Below the pieces are notes generated by a model. That model saw nothing but the letters and a program-made list of their open reading frames with translations, made no database searches and was not told the DNA's origin. This document shows positions 10,297 to 19,998 of a DNA stretch of 64,000 bases, piece after piece. Each line of letters starts with the position of its first letter. Positions within the stretch are counted from its first letter, which is position 1. This DNA comes from Chlorobiales bacterium (GTDB lineage: Bacteria > Bacteroidota > Chlorobiia > Chlorobiales > Chlorobiaceae): assembly GCA_022360275.1 (NCBI GenBank), contig JAKSDC010000092.1, positions 12,703 through 76,702 of the forward strand. The letters run 5' to 3'. A program made the translations under genes and the position numbers.

Positions 10297-11693
10297 TCGG
10301 CAATCTCCCGGATACACTGCTTGAACACAGCACCTCTTACCTCATAATTCTCGAACATGTCGAAACTGGAGCATCCCGGAGAGAACAGAACCGTTTCGCC
10401 CGCAACCGCTTGCTGTACCGCCAGTTCCACGGCTTCTTCAAGCGTGCCGGCCTGAACTACCCTGACTACGGAGGAAAACGCTGACGCAAATTTATCTCTT
10501 GACTCACCGAAAGCCACCAGCATCGAAACCTTCTCTTTTACCTGTTTTTCAAGCTCTCCGAAATCGTCCCCCTTTTCCCGTCCCCCTGCTATGAGCACCA
10601 TCTTCCCCGGCACCGCCTCCAACGCGCGGCGAAGAGCGTTGAGATTCGTTGCCTTGGAATCGTTGATCCAGTCAACGCCGTTGATCGTACCAACATACTC
10701 CTGACGATGCTCGACACCGCCAAAATCCCGGAGCGCCTGCCGGATCGGCAGGACGCCGATACCCGATACCTTTACGGCAGCAACTGCAGCAAGCGCGTTT
10801 TCAAGGTTATGCCCCCCCCTGAAACTTCTTTTCAACAGGCCGTCATCGCTGATTACCCGTTCCTTGCGGCCATCGATCACGGTTGTCAGCCATTCCCCGT
10901 CCATGGCCGCATACTGTTCGCCGGCTTCGGCAACACGTTCCCTGTCCATACCGAACGGTACCAGGCCGGGGACAAAGCGCCCCCTGTCGCCGAAATGAGC
11001 GCGAAGGATTTCGTTATCCGCATTATAGACCAGGCGGTCATCTTTTTTCTGGTTTGCATAAATCCTATACTTGGCTGCAGCATAGCGCTGCATGCTTCCT
11101 TCGTAACGGTCAAGATGGTCGGGCATGATGTTGGTGATGACAGCAATATCCGGCCGGAAGGTTTCACAACGCTCGAGCTGATAGCTGCTGAGTTCGACAA
11201 CCGCAATATCCCCGCGGTTCATCTCTCCAACAACAGAGGAGAAAGGAATCCCGATATTGCCTGCACTGAACACCCGGTACCCGCGTTCGGCGGCATCGAC
11301 AGCGCATATTGCAGCGATCAGCGTCGCGGTCGTCGTCTTTCCGTCCGTTCCGGTAATACCGATGATGCGGGCAGGGCAAAACCATGAGGCAACTTCGATT
11401 TCACTGAACAGTGTAATGTGCTGTTGTTCGAGAAGCCGCATGACCTGCACATGGGGAGGGATACCGGGGCTCACGACAGCGAAATCCGCTCCGAGTATCC
11501 TTCCGCTGTGACCACCCTCCTCAAAAGAAATACCGTTTTGCCGGAGAAGCGCGCGTTCATGTCCGCCAAGAGGTTCGCTGTCGCTCACAAAAACATCGGC
11601 CCCTCGCTCCCGAAGCAGTAATGCCGCTGCAATTCCGCTTCGTTTCGCTCCGATAACGCTGACAGAAGACCCTTTTATTCTTTCTGCGTTCAC
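10293..11693 (-). CDS. murD: UDP-N-acetylmuramoyl-L-alanine--D-glutamate ligase
   Basis: Mur ligase adding D-glutamate. It has the N-terminal dinucleotide-like fold (VSVIGAKRSGIAAALLL), the ATP loop ITGTDGKTTTATLIA (Asp where Asn is more usual), NIMPDHLDRYE and the C-terminal domain stretch WINDSKATNLNALRRAL. 466 residues is normal. It begins 2 bases after the mraY stop. Confidence 0.95.
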   Translation of the reverse strand: MNAERIKGSSVSVIGAKRSGIAAALLLRERGADVFVSDSEPLGGHERALLRQNGISFEEGGHSGRILGADFAVVSPGIPPHVQVMRLLEQQHITLFSEIEVASWFCPARIIGITGTDGKTTTATLIAAICAVDAAERGYRVFSAGNIGIPFSSVVGEMNRGDIAVVELSSYQLERCETFRPDIAVITNIMPDHLDRYEGSMQRYAAAKYRIYANQKKDDRLVYNADNEILRAHFGDRGRFVPGLVPFGMDRERVAEAGEQYAAMDGEWLTTVIDGRKERVISDDGLLKRSFRGGHNLENALAAVAAVKVSGIGVLPIRQALRDFGGVEHRQEYVGTINGVDWINDSKATNLNALRRALEAVPGKMVLIAGGREKGDDFGELEKQVKEKVSMLVAFGESRDKFASAFSSVVRVVQAGTLEEAVELAVQQAVAGETVLFSPGCSSFDMFENYEVRGAVFKQCIREIAE

Positions 11694-11695
11694 AC

Positions 11696-12805
11696 TTACC
11701 TCAGTTTTAATGTCATCAGACTCGCCATGAAAAACAGCAACGTGATGATCCAGAACCGTATGACAATCTTTTCCTCTGCCCAGCCCTTCATCTGGTAATG
11801 GTGATGCAGGGGAGCCATGAGAAATATCCGCCTTCCTTCACCGTATCGCCATTTGGTAAATTTAAACCATGCGACCTGCAAAGAAACCGAAAGGGTTTCG
11901 ATAAGAAACGTCCCGGCAAGCACCGGCAGCAGAAGCTCTTTTTTTATCAGCAGTGCGATGACCGCAATGGCGCTGCCGAGAGCCAGAGACCCGGTGTCTC
12001 CCATGAAAATCTCTGCGGGATGGGAGTTGAACCACAGAAATCCCACGCATGCCATGACAATTGCCATACTGACGATCGTAACCTCACCGCCTCCGGGAAT
12101 GTAGGCGATATCGAGATAATCGGCATAGACGATGTTACCGGTAAGATAGGCGAAACCTCCAAGGCCGAATACCACAATACCGGAGATACCGGCAGCTAGA
12201 CCGTCAAGGCCGTCGGTAAGATTCACCGCGTTGGAGACCGCTGTAATGATAAACACCACGATAGGAATGTACCACCAGCCGTAATCGATCATCAGATCCT
12301 TGAAAAAGGGAATTGTCGTTTCCGTAAGAAGCACGGAAAACGCCGGGTCAAGCCGTGTATAGAACCCGATAAAGAGACCGAGGGAAACCTGTCCGATCAG
12401 CTTGTACTTCGCCGACAATCCACCCTTGATTTTCAGAACAACCTTCCGGTAGTCATCGATAAACCCGATGGCCCCCATCCAGAGAATCGAGAGGAAAATC
12501 AGCCAGACATAGGGATCGTCAAACTTGGCCCAGAGCATACCGGAAACAAGCACCGAAAAGATGATCAGCGTGCCTCCCATCGTGGGGAGATTTTTCTTTT
12601 TCTGCCGGTGCTCGGCAGGAGCCTCTTCCTTGACCGGCTCGACATATTTGGCTTTAAGGAAACGGATCAGCTTCGGACCCGCAAGAATGGTGATGAGAAG
12701 GGAGGTTATCGCGGCCGCACTTGCCCTGAACGTAATATATTCTACAACGCCGAAACCGGGGGGGTCGAAAACCTGATTTATGTAGTGCAGCAAATAGTAA
12801 AGCAT
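11696..12805 (-). CDS. mraY: Phospho-N-acetylmuramoyl-pentapeptide-transferase
   Basis: Polytopic enzyme that moves phospho-MurNAc-pentapeptide to undecaprenyl phosphate, forming lipid I. Diagnostic motifs are FIDDYRKV (about 135-142), [12 protein letters not shown] (about 212-223) and the cytoplasmic [12 protein letters not shown] histidine motif near the C-terminus. About ten membrane segments and 369 residues fit the family. It lies between murF and murD with short spacers. Confidence 0.97.
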   Translation of the reverse strand: MLYYLLHYINQVFDPPGFGVVEYITFRASAAAITSLLITILAGPKLIRFLKAKYVEPVKEEAPAEHRQKKKNLPTMGGTLIIFSVLVSGMLWAKFDDPYVWLIFLSILWMGAIGFIDDYRKVVLKIKGGLSAKYKLIGQVSLGLFIGFYTRLDPAFSVLLTETTIPFFKDLMIDYGWWYIPIVVFIITAVSNAVNLTDGLDGLAAGISGIVVFGLGGFAYLTGNIVYADYLDIAYIPGGGEVTIVSMAIVMACVGFLWFNSHPAEIFMGDTGSLALGSAIAVIALLIKKELLLPVLAGTFLIETLSVSLQVAWFKFTKWRYGEGRRIFLMAPLHHHYQMKGWAEEKIVIRFWIITLLFFMASLMTLKLR

Positions 12806-12820
12806 AAACAGAAAAACGAT

Positions 12821-14239
12821 TTATTGATCCAAACCACATGACTTCATGAGACCTTCGGCGAACCGCTCCAGCCTCATTCCCCGTGAAGCTTTGAGCAGGA
12901 GCACATCACCCGGGTTGAGCGAAGCGTTCAACATCTCTTGAAGCTTCTCTTCCTCGGTAAAATGCCCTGAACATTTTGTCCCGGCTTCCCGGCAGCAGTG
13001 TGCGGCCTGCTCCCCGAACGTGTAAAGAACGTCAAGCCGGTCGAGCGCCGCAGCGTAACGGCCGATCGCCTGATGTTCGGTTGCGCTGACATCACCCAGT
13101 TCCAGCATGTCTCCGATGACCGCCACCCGTTTTCCCTTGGCCGGGAGTTCGCACAACAGATCAAGCGCATGCCGCAGGGAATCCGGATTGGCGTTATAGG
13201 TATCGTTCACGACAACCACCCCGCCAGCATCCTGAAACTCGAGCCGTTTCCAGCCGCACTCAGGCTTGAGACGCTCCAGACCTGCAGCAATCTCCTCCAG
13301 GGTCAATCCGAAATGCAACCCGACAGCTGCGGCAGCAACGGCGTTCGAAACGTTGTGACGACCGGCAAGCTGCAGACTGACAGGCACGGTTCCGATGCTG
13401 CAGCAAAGTGTAAACATTGCATTGCCGGTACTACCCATTCCGATATCCTCCGCCCACAGGCCGTTCTCATCCTGCCGACTGCCGTAAGGTACGGTATTGG
13501 CCATTCCGGCGGCAGCATCGATAAGCCGCTTGTCCATTTTGTTTACGAAAGCAACGCCATGATGCTCCTGCAGATAACGGTACAGTGCGGTTTCTGCATG
13601 TGCAACCCCGTCGAGATTCCGTAAAAATTCCAGATGCTCGTGGCCGATATTGGTCAGAAGACCATGTGTCGGTCCTGCAAGAGCGGTAAGCAGTTCCATT
13701 TCACCGGGATGGTTTATTCCCATTTCAACCACGGCCATCTCGTGTTCACTGCGAAGGCCGAAAAGCGTCAAGGGGACACCAAGATGATTATTGAGATTTC
13801 CTTCGCTCATATGAACCCGGTAACGGCCCCGGAGTACCGAGGCCGTCATCTCCTTGGTCGTGGTTTTTCCGTTGCTCCCGCCAATCCCGATAAACGGAAT
13901 ATCGAATTTCAGACGGTAGCGCCTTGCAAGCTGCTGCAATGCCTCCACGGTATCGTCGACCACAAGATACCCCTCCCCAGCATGTTCACCCGCCGGCTCC
14001 TGCCGGTCGTACCATTCCCTGGCAACAACCGCACAGGCCGCGCCTTTCTCGAAAGCCTGATGAACGAAGTGATGCCCGTCCGTAGACTCTCCTTGTAGGG
14101 CAAAAAACAGCCCACCTCCCCTTACGTTCCGGGAGTCGATCACAACCGACGGTTCGGGGAACATGACGGGATCATCACGGGTAAAACCCGCAAGTGTACC
14201 GACTGTTTCAAAATCCTCTCTTGCCAGACAAGCTGCCAT
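12821..14239 (-). CDS. murF: UDP-N-acetylmuramoyl-tripeptide--D-alanyl-D-alanine ligase
   Basis: Adds D-Ala-D-Ala to the UDP-MurNAc tripeptide. The ATP loop IGIGGSNGKTTTKEM, EMGINHPGEME and the NDTYNANPDSLRHAL motif near 330 identify it within the Mur ligases. 472 residues is a usual length. No D-Ala-D-Ala ligase gene is present in this cluster, so ddl must be elsewhere. Confidence 0.95.
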   Translation of the reverse strand: MAACLAREDFETVGTLAGFTRDDPVMFPEPSVVIDSRNVRGGGLFFALQGESTDGHHFVHQAFEKGAACAVVAREWYDRQEPAGEHAGEGYLVVDDTVEALQQLARRYRLKFDIPFIGIGGSNGKTTTKEMTASVLRGRYRVHMSEGNLNNHLGVPLTLFGLRSEHEMAVVEMGINHPGEMELLTALAGPTHGLLTNIGHEHLEFLRNLDGVAHAETALYRYLQEHHGVAFVNKMDKRLIDAAAGMANTVPYGSRQDENGLWAEDIGMGSTGNAMFTLCCSIGTVPVSLQLAGRHNVSNAVAAAAVGLHFGLTLEEIAAGLERLKPECGWKRLEFQDAGGVVVVNDTYNANPDSLRHALDLLCELPAKGKRVAVIGDMLELGDVSATEHQAIGRYAAALDRLDVLYTFGEQAAHCCREAGTKCSGHFTEEEKLQEMLNASLNPGDVLLLKASRGMRLERFAEGLMKSCGLDQ

Positions 14240-14263
14240 ATTCCTCGTTTCAGCCCCCCTTTT

Positions 14264-15778
14264 TCATTTACCCTGTGCGTTTCTTGCAATCAGTGCTGCC
14301 CTTGTGACTTCCTGATCGGAAAAGTAGCGGCGAACTCCTGCCGACTCCTGATAGGTTTCGTGCCCTTTCCCTGCAACAAGCAGAATATCCCCTTTTTTCA
14401 AGAGGTTGACACCACAATGAATCGCTTCGGCACGGTCAACGAACCGAAGGAAACACGGAACAGCAACTCCCTCGACAATATCATCCATGATATCCTCCGG
14501 GTTTTCATCTCTCGGATTATCTGACGTCACGATAATCCTGTCGGCTCCTTCCGAGGCAATAGCCCCCATTTTCGAGCGCTTGTCCCGGTCACGGTTTCCT
14601 CCGCACCCGAACACGACAATCAGCGCCGATCCTTCGAGCTTGAGATCGTTCAGCGCAGCGATCACCTTTCCCAGCGCATCCGGAGTATGTGCGTAATCGA
14701 CAACAGCGTAGCAGTCACCGGTCGCATCACCAATTATCTCCATTCGGCCCTCTACCGGCGAAGCCCCGGCAAGGCTTCCGATAACCTGTTCAGGGCGGAT
14801 ACCCATGGCGACTCCGGCAGCAAAGATTTCGAGCAGGTTCATGACGTTGTAGACGCCCGGCAACCTGAAGCTGCATTCATAGATGCAGCCCCCTGCCTCA
14901 ACCTCCACCTGCGTCCGCTGCATTCCGGCCATGATCATTCTGGCTTTTATTTCCGTCCCTTCCTGACAGCCAAACAGCTTATCCCCGACCGTACAGCAAA
15001 ACAAACGGGCGTTTCCCCGGTTTTTTGCCATGAAAGCCGCCCATCGGTCATCGGCATTGACAACAACGAACCCTTCGGGCACAACTGCGCCCATTAGCGT
15101 TTGTTTCGCCCGTGCATAGTCTTCCATCGTCTGATGAAAATCAAGATGATCCTGCGTCAGGTTCGTGAAAACCGCTCCGGCAAACCGGATTCCATGGGTT
15201 CTCTGCAAAACCAGCGCGTGAGAGGAAACCTCCATGGCCACCGCCCTGCATCCCCGTTCGGCCATCATGAAAAAAAGACGGTGGAGCTCTTCCGCCTCGG
15301 GAGTTGTTTTCCCGAGAGGAACGGTTTCCTCCCCTGCAAGCGCCAGACCTGTACCGATATACCCCGTTCGGATTCCACAATCGTTCATCATTGCCGCCAT
15401 GAGACGAGCGGTCGTGGTTTTACCATTGGTCCCCGTGACCCCGATAATCTGTAACCTGTCGGAGATATCGTGGTAAAACCGCTTTGCAATCTGCGCCATG
15501 GAAAGCCTGGAATTCCGCACGACAACATAACAGACCGCCTCCTGCATTGTCCCCGGCAGTTCTTCGCAGACCACAACCGCCGCTCCCTTGTCGACTGCCT
15601 CCCGGATAAAACGGTGCCCGTCGGTCTCGAACCCCCTTACTGCAATGAACAGAGACCCTTTTACAACCTCACGTGAATCCGATGTAATCCCTTCGATGTA
15701 TCGTGCTGGCTTGCAATCGCCTGTAACGGACAGCACTTCCAGCCGTTCCAGCAACATATCCAGCCTTATCCTCTCCAT
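14264..15778 (-). CDS. murE: UDP-N-acetylmuramoyl-L-alanyl-D-glutamate--2,6-diaminopimelate ligase
   Basis: Adds the third stem-peptide residue. The ATP loop is GVTGTNGKTTTARL and the substrate motif is SDNPRDENPEDI; the DNPR sequence is the known marker for meso-diaminopimelate specificity. The open frame runs to 15898, inside ftsI, but the family N-terminus begins at the ATG at 15778 (MERIRLDMLLERL), 4 bases past the ftsI stop, giving 504 residues. DapD, an enzyme of diaminopimelate supply, is encoded at 56114-56971. Confidence 0.95.
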   Translation of the reverse strand: MERIRLDMLLERLEVLSVTGDCKPARYIEGITSDSREVVKGSLFIAVRGFETDGHRFIREAVDKGAAVVVCEELPGTMQEAVCYVVVRNSRLSMAQIAKRFYHDISDRLQIIGVTGTNGKTTTARLMAAMMNDCGIRTGYIGTGLALAGEETVPLGKTTPEAEELHRLFFMMAERGCRAVAMEVSSHALVLQRTHGIRFAGAVFTNLTQDHLDFHQTMEDYARAKQTLMGAVVPEGFVVVNADDRWAAFMAKNRGNARLFCCTVGDKLFGCQEGTEIKARMIMAGMQRTQVEVEAGGCIYECSFRLPGVYNVMNLLEIFAAGVAMGIRPEQVIGSLAGASPVEGRMEIIGDATGDCYAVVDYAHTPDALGKVIAALNDLKLEGSALIVVFGCGGNRDRDKRSKMGAIASEGADRIIVTSDNPRDENPEDIMDDIVEGVAVPCFLRFVDRAEAIHCGVNLLKKGDILLVAGKGHETYQESAGVRRYFSDQEVTRAALIARNAQGK

Positions 15779-15782
15779 TCCC

Positions 15783-17828
15783 TCACTGCATTCCGGTCTG
15801 ATTGTAGAACTCCTTCTCCATCGGTTTTCCAAGGGTGACCTGTATGGGCGAACCCGGCTCAACCATGGTGCCGGAAGCAACCTGTTGCGCCGTAACAATA
15901 TCCTTCAAACTCCCGTCGTATTTCATAACAAGCTCCGTCCATTCGAGCAGCCGCCTTGCGTCCCTTCCCGGCAGCCCGACAAGCTCAGGAACCGCAACCG
16001 CTTTCAGCGAGTCGAGCGCTTCCTCAGCCGGCGACACGATGGCCAGCTCTTTTTTCAGCGGTTCCGATACAGCAATTATTTTTCTGCCGACACGGGAAAA
16101 AACCGGTGCTGCGACCATGCTTGCGTAATATTCCGGCTTCGGCTCATCGATCACGACAATTGCAGCAATTTTCGGCTTGTCCGCCGGGAATATACCGACA
16201 AACGAGGCAACATAGGCTCTTTGATGATAAGATCCGTTTTTCAGCTTCTGTGCCGTACCGGTTTTACCGGCCACTGAAATACCGGGAATCGCCGCTTCGA
16301 TACCGGTCCCTTCGACGACAATCGGTTCCAGATACTGATCGATCAGGTACCTGGCGGTTTCCGGCTTTACAACCCGCCGCTCTTTTTTCGGACTGTTTTC
16401 CCGAACCACGCTTCCCCGGGCATCCAGCATCCGGCTTACAACATAGGGACGCATCATCATCCCTTCGTTCGCGACCGCCGCATAGGCTTGCAGAACCTGT
16501 AAAGGCGTTGCCGTAAAAGCATAGCCGTAGCCCATCCACGGAAGGGTGGTCTTGTCCCACTCTTCCGGTTTTTTCAAGAGCCCCTTTACCTCGCCTATGA
16601 GATCGATACCGGTTTTTTCACCAAACCCGAACCGCTTGACATATTCGTAAAAGGTTTGTTCCCCCAGGCTCATTGCGGTTTTTGCCGCAACGATATTGCT
16701 CGAGTGCACCATTGCCTCCCGGAACGTCATGCGCTCAAACTTTTCATGGTCCCGTATCACACGCCGGTGCACGACAAAGGTTCCGTTATGGGCGTCCTGC
16801 GTGTCTCCCGCCGTCCGGCCGAACACTTCCGTTGCAGCCGCCGCCATGACGATTTTAACAGTCGAGCCAGGCTCAAATGCATCGGTAATCGCCCGGTTCC
16901 TTGCTTTTTCAGGGCGATAGTTGCGGCGGTTATTCATGTTGAACGCAGGATAATTCGCCATCGCAAGTATTTCGCCCGTCTCAACATCCATGACAATACC
17001 TGTCGCAGCATTTGCCTTATGCTTACTGACCGCGGTGCGAAGCTCATCCTCGACGATAGCCTGTATATCGGCATCGATTGTCAGCTGGATGCTCAATCCT
17101 TCCCGTGCATCGATCTGATCCTCTCCGGCAGCAAGAAACCGCTCTCCTATAGCCGAGCGCTGAAAAACCTTTATGCCGTCGTGCCCCTTCAGCTCGTCAT
17201 GAAACTTTTTTTCAAGACCGCTGATCCCCTTGTTGTCACTGTCGGTAAGACCGATAACTTGTGAGGCAATGTTGAGATAGTAGCGCTGCTGCTCTTTTTC
17301 GTAACCTACCCCCGTTATTCCGGCCTCCATCAGCTTTTCGGCTTTTGTGATCGGCACGGATCGTTCCATCCAGACAAAACGGCTTTTTTTGCGCAACTTC
17401 CGGGTATAGTAGCTTTTATTTTTGCCGAAATGACGTGCAAAAAGCGATGCAACATCCGATATCCGGTTTACCGTGTCGGGCTTTCCGTTTATCCTGACAG
17501 GCGTATTTCGAACAAGATACGGGTCGGCGTAGAAGGAAATCTTCTGGACACTCTCGGCAAGCAGCTTCCCCGAGCGATCCACGATTCGCCCTCTTTTTGC
17601 TTCCTCGGCAACTTCCCGCTCATGCTGTCTGGTGGCCATGGTCTTGTATTTCTGAACATCGACCACTTGGATGCTCAGCAATCTGACAACAATAAGCCCG
17701 ACCAACAGGGCAAACAACAGGGCAACAACGCCGAGGCGCCACCCGAACTCTTTTCCTGACGCTTCGCCAGGTTGACCGGAATCACGTTGCCTGCTCATGG
17801 TATCAGCTGATCCGGTTTCATTCTCCAC
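15783..17828 (-). CDS. ftsI: Septal peptidoglycan transpeptidase FtsI (PBP3) with C-terminal PASTA domain
   Basis: Class B penicillin-binding protein that cross-links septal peptidoglycan. One membrane segment at about 30-55 is followed by the dimerisation domain and a transpeptidase domain with active-site STVK (about 322-325), SSN (about 376-378) and AGKTG (about 516-520). A single PASTA repeat follows (VPELVGLPGRDARRLLEWT onward, about 607-670). The GTG at 17828 overlaps the ftsL stop; the ATG at 17798 is an alternative start, and neither has a clear ribosome site. The product is 681 residues from the GTG. Confidence 0.94.
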   Translation of the reverse strand: MENETGSADTMSRQRDSGQPGEASGKEFGWRLGVVALLFALLVGLIVVRLLSIQVVDVQKYKTMATRQHEREVAEEAKRGRIVDRSGKLLAESVQKISFYADPYLVRNTPVRINGKPDTVNRISDVASLFARHFGKNKSYYTRKLRKKSRFVWMERSVPITKAEKLMEAGITGVGYEKEQQRYYLNIASQVIGLTDSDNKGISGLEKKFHDELKGHDGIKVFQRSAIGERFLAAGEDQIDAREGLSIQLTIDADIQAIVEDELRTAVSKHKANAATGIVMDVETGEILAMANYPAFNMNNRRNYRPEKARNRAITDAFEPGSTVKIVMAAAATEVFGRTAGDTQDAHNGTFVVHRRVIRDHEKFERMTFREAMVHSSNIVAAKTAMSLGEQTFYEYVKRFGFGEKTGIDLIGEVKGLLKKPEEWDKTTLPWMGYGYAFTATPLQVLQAYAAVANEGMMMRPYVVSRMLDARGSVVRENSPKKERRVVKPETARYLIDQYLEPIVVEGTGIEAAIPGISVAGKTGTAQKLKNGSYHQRAYVASFVGIFPADKPKIAAIVVIDEPKPEYYASMVAAPVFSRVGRKIIAVSEPLKKELAIVSPAEEALDSLKAVAVPELVGLPGRDARRLLEWTELVMKYDGSLKDIVTAQQVASGTMVEPGSPIQVTLGKPMEKEFYNQTGMQ

Positions 17829-18297
17829 CTATGGTCACCGCCGGAGTCATATGAGCTTTCAGCCCCATGGCCTCCGCTTTCAGCAAGATGTTATCGATTG
17901 CGTAGATTTCTTGCAGTTCAAGCTCAAGAGCCGCATTGACGCTCTTACTGATCCCGATGCTTTCGCGCAGCCCCTCGTTCTCCCTTGAAAGCTCGTTTAT
18001 CGTCAGAAGATTATTGATATAAACAACCAGAAGCACAGTTCCGACAATAATGAAAGCAAAGGTACGCAAGTGAAGAATAGAACCAAAATCGAAATGCTTT
18101 TTAGATGTCCCCCGGGCGTTTGCCCGGTTTCCGGTCCGGCGTCCTAAAGGTTTTTCATGAAGAACCTTACGGAAAAAGTGCGTCTTCTCCCTCATCTCTA
18201 CAAAGGCGGATGTAAACGGCCTCAACCTCAGTAACGCACCTTTCATGACCGAAAGAAAATGTTCGAAAGAAACCTGTTGTTCAGCAGTGTATTTCAC
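17818..18297 (-). CDS. ftsL: FtsL-like division protein
   Basis: A 159-residue bitopic protein. A basic cytoplasmic region of about 70 residues precedes one membrane segment (TFAFIIVGTVLLVVYI, about 78-93) and a coiled-coil-like stretch rich in Glu and Leu (LLTINELSRENEGLRE onward). Sequence conservation in FtsL is poor, so the call rests on this topology and on the position between rsmH and ftsI, where ftsL always lies. The N-terminal cytoplasmic tail is longer than in Escherichia coli FtsL. It starts 1 base after the rsmH stop. Confidence 0.78.
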   Translation of the reverse strand: MKYTAEQQVSFEHFLSVMKGALLRLRPFTSAFVEMREKTHFFRKVLHEKPLGRRTGNRANARGTSKKHFDFGSILHLRTFAFIIVGTVLLVVYINNLLTINELSRENEGLRESIGISKSVNAALELELQEIYAIDNILLKAEAMGLKAHMTPAVTIGGE

Positions 18298-18298
18298 T

Positions 18299-19279
18299 TC
18301 ATTCTCCGGATTGTTCCTTTTTTTCTATGACCCTCAACTTCGCGCTTCTTGCCCTGGGATTCTCTTTGATCTCATTATCCGAAGCCTCCTCGGGCTTGCC
18401 GGTGACAACCCGGAACTCCGCTTTCTGCAACGGCTTCCGAAGACCTACCCCTTTGGGGCCCCAGTCATCCGTCGCAATCTTTGTAAAAAATCGTTTCACC
18501 ATCCTGTCCTCGAGCGAGTGATAACTGATGACAGCCATTCTTCCAAGCGGAGCGAGCATCTCTGCACCGTCTTGCAAGACCTCCTCAAGTGCACCAAGCT
18601 CATCATTGACCGCAATTCTCAGCGCCTGAAAAACCCTCGCAAGTGATCTCGTTTGCCGAGCAGGATCTTTAACGATACTCTTGACTATTGCTGCAAGGTT
18701 CCGTGTATCTGTTATATCGCCCTTTTCACTGCGCCACGCGACTATTGCCCTCGCAATCCTGCGGCTTTTCTGTTCTTCGCCGAATCTGAACAAAATACCG
18801 GCCAGCGCACGTTCCTCACAGTTGTTGACGATATCCGACGCAGTGAAGCCCTTCCCCGCCTCCATACGCATGTCGAGCGGGCCAGAGCGCGTGTAACTGA
18901 ATCCGCGCTCCGGGGTATCGACCTGAAAGGAAGAGACCCCGAGATCCAGCAAAATTCCTGCAACCGGCATTGCTCCAGCTTCACGATCCCGAATTGCGCC
19001 GACTATAGCGGCAACCTCCCGGAAATTCCCCGGTACCAGCCTTGTTTTATCACGAAACTGTTCCAGTTTTTTTTCAGCTTCCTCGATTGCATGACGATCC
19101 TGATCGATGCCTACCAGCAGAGAATTCTGTTCAAAACCCTTCTCTTGTAAAGCCTGCAGGATTGCCAGCGAATGCCCGCCCCCGCCAAGCGTCCCGTCAA
19201 CATATATCCCTTCCCGCCTGACCAGCTGCCCAATAACTTCACGCACCATCACCGGGCGGTGATACGCATCTCTGTCCAT
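18299..19279 (-). CDS. rsmH: 16S rRNA (cytosine(1402)-N(4))-methyltransferase
   Basis: Methylates C1402 of 16S rRNA (formerly MraW). The SAM-binding motif YVDGTLGGGGHS lies near residues 26-37, followed by GILLDLGVSSFQVD and NDELGALEEVL, all typical. The frame is open to 19363, but the family start (MDRDAYHRPVMVREV) is the ATG at 19279, 5 bases past the mraZ stop. Length is 326 residues. Confidence 0.96.
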   Translation of the reverse strand: MDRDAYHRPVMVREVIGQLVRREGIYVDGTLGGGGHSLAILQALQEKGFEQNSLLVGIDQDRHAIEEAEKKLEQFRDKTRLVPGNFREVAAIVGAIRDREAGAMPVAGILLDLGVSSFQVDTPERGFSYTRSGPLDMRMEAGKGFTASDIVNNCEERALAGILFRFGEEQKSRRIARAIVAWRSEKGDITDTRNLAAIVKSIVKDPARQTRSLARVFQALRIAVNDELGALEEVLQDGAEMLAPLGRMAVISYHSLEDRMVKRFFTKIATDDWGPKGVGLRKPLQKAEFRVVTGKPEEASDNEIKENPRARSAKLRVIEKKEQSGE

Positions 19280-19284
19280 AGAAC

Positions 19285-19749
19285 CTAAAAATATCTGCCT
19301 GCAAGTACCTGAAACCGTGAACCGTTTTCCCTGAGCACAGTTGACAGTTTTTCCGGGGACCAAAGTATCATTTTAACATTGGCCCCTATGATAATCACGT
19401 CTTTCGTTATACCGGCATGCTGCATAAACTCTTTCGGAAGAGCAATCCTGCCCTGCCGGTCGATCTCCACACTATCGAGACTTTCATACATCAGGGTTTT
19501 CAGCATTCTTTCATCGGGGTTGAAATCGGAAAGCTTTGCAAGGCTCTTTTCCTTTTCCGCCCAGACTTCCGGTTCATAGAGCTCCAGAGAACCATCCAAC
19601 GCTTTCATGACATAGAGCAATGCAGACGTCGTTGTTACTTTGTCCGGGTCGGCCAAAACCTGCTCCAGACGCTTCCTGAACCGTGCAGGAATCATAAGAC
19701 GCCCTTTCTCATCAATCGAGTGCTGTTCTTTTCCGATAAAACCCGCCAT
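19285..19749 (-). CDS. mraZ: Transcriptional regulator MraZ
   Basis: DNA-binding repressor of its own dcw operon. It has two SpoVT/AbrB-like repeats: HSIDEKGRLMIPARFRKRL near the N-terminus and VEIDRQGRIALPKEFM in the second half. I choose ATG 19749 because the family N-terminus begins there; a TTG at 19770 would add seven residues and lie within the predicted operator. The protein is 154 residues. It is the first gene of the cluster, divergent from the NYN-domain gene. Confidence 0.94.
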   Translation of the reverse strand: MAGFIGKEQHSIDEKGRLMIPARFRKRLEQVLADPDKVTTTSALLYVMKALDGSLELYEPEVWAEKEKSLAKLSDFNPDERMLKTLMYESLDSVEIDRQGRIALPKEFMQHAGITKDVIIIGANVKMILWSPEKLSTVLRENGSRFQVLAGRYF

Positions 19750-19764
19750 ATGAAATACATTATC

Positions 19765-19789
19765 TCCCAATATTTCCCATTTTCCACCA
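19765..19789 (-). promoter_or_regulatory. Predicted MraZ operator (three direct repeats)
   Basis: Read on the minus strand, the region 16-40 bases before the mraZ ATG contains TGGTG, TGGGA and TGGGA, each followed by a 5-base AT-rich spacer, so the repeats fall on an exact 10-base period (19785-19789, 19775-19779, 19765-19769). MraZ of other bacteria is known to bind TGGGN repeats with 5-base spacers. The match in motif, spacing and position supports autoregulation; binding itself is inferred. Confidence 0.8.
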
Positions 19790-19998
19790 CTTTAAATATA
19801 TATAAAAAGGTATCGGAAAAAAACAACGGCCAACATATTGTGAAAATTCAGTAATCCTCTATGCTCCACACCAAATAGTGCTTTATCTGAACAACTTTTT
19901 CTTATTATTATTATGGTTTACATGGAGAGCTAAAGCGGCTACCGGGCCTTGCAGCAGGGGGTAATGCTGATGCGGCGCGTAGTGTTTCACTGAAAGTT

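Noticed and set aside
9253..10347. A 364-residue plus-strand open frame antisense to ftsW
   Set aside because: Highly charged and low in hydrophobic structure, as expected from the reverse of a membrane protein gene; ftsW is certain.
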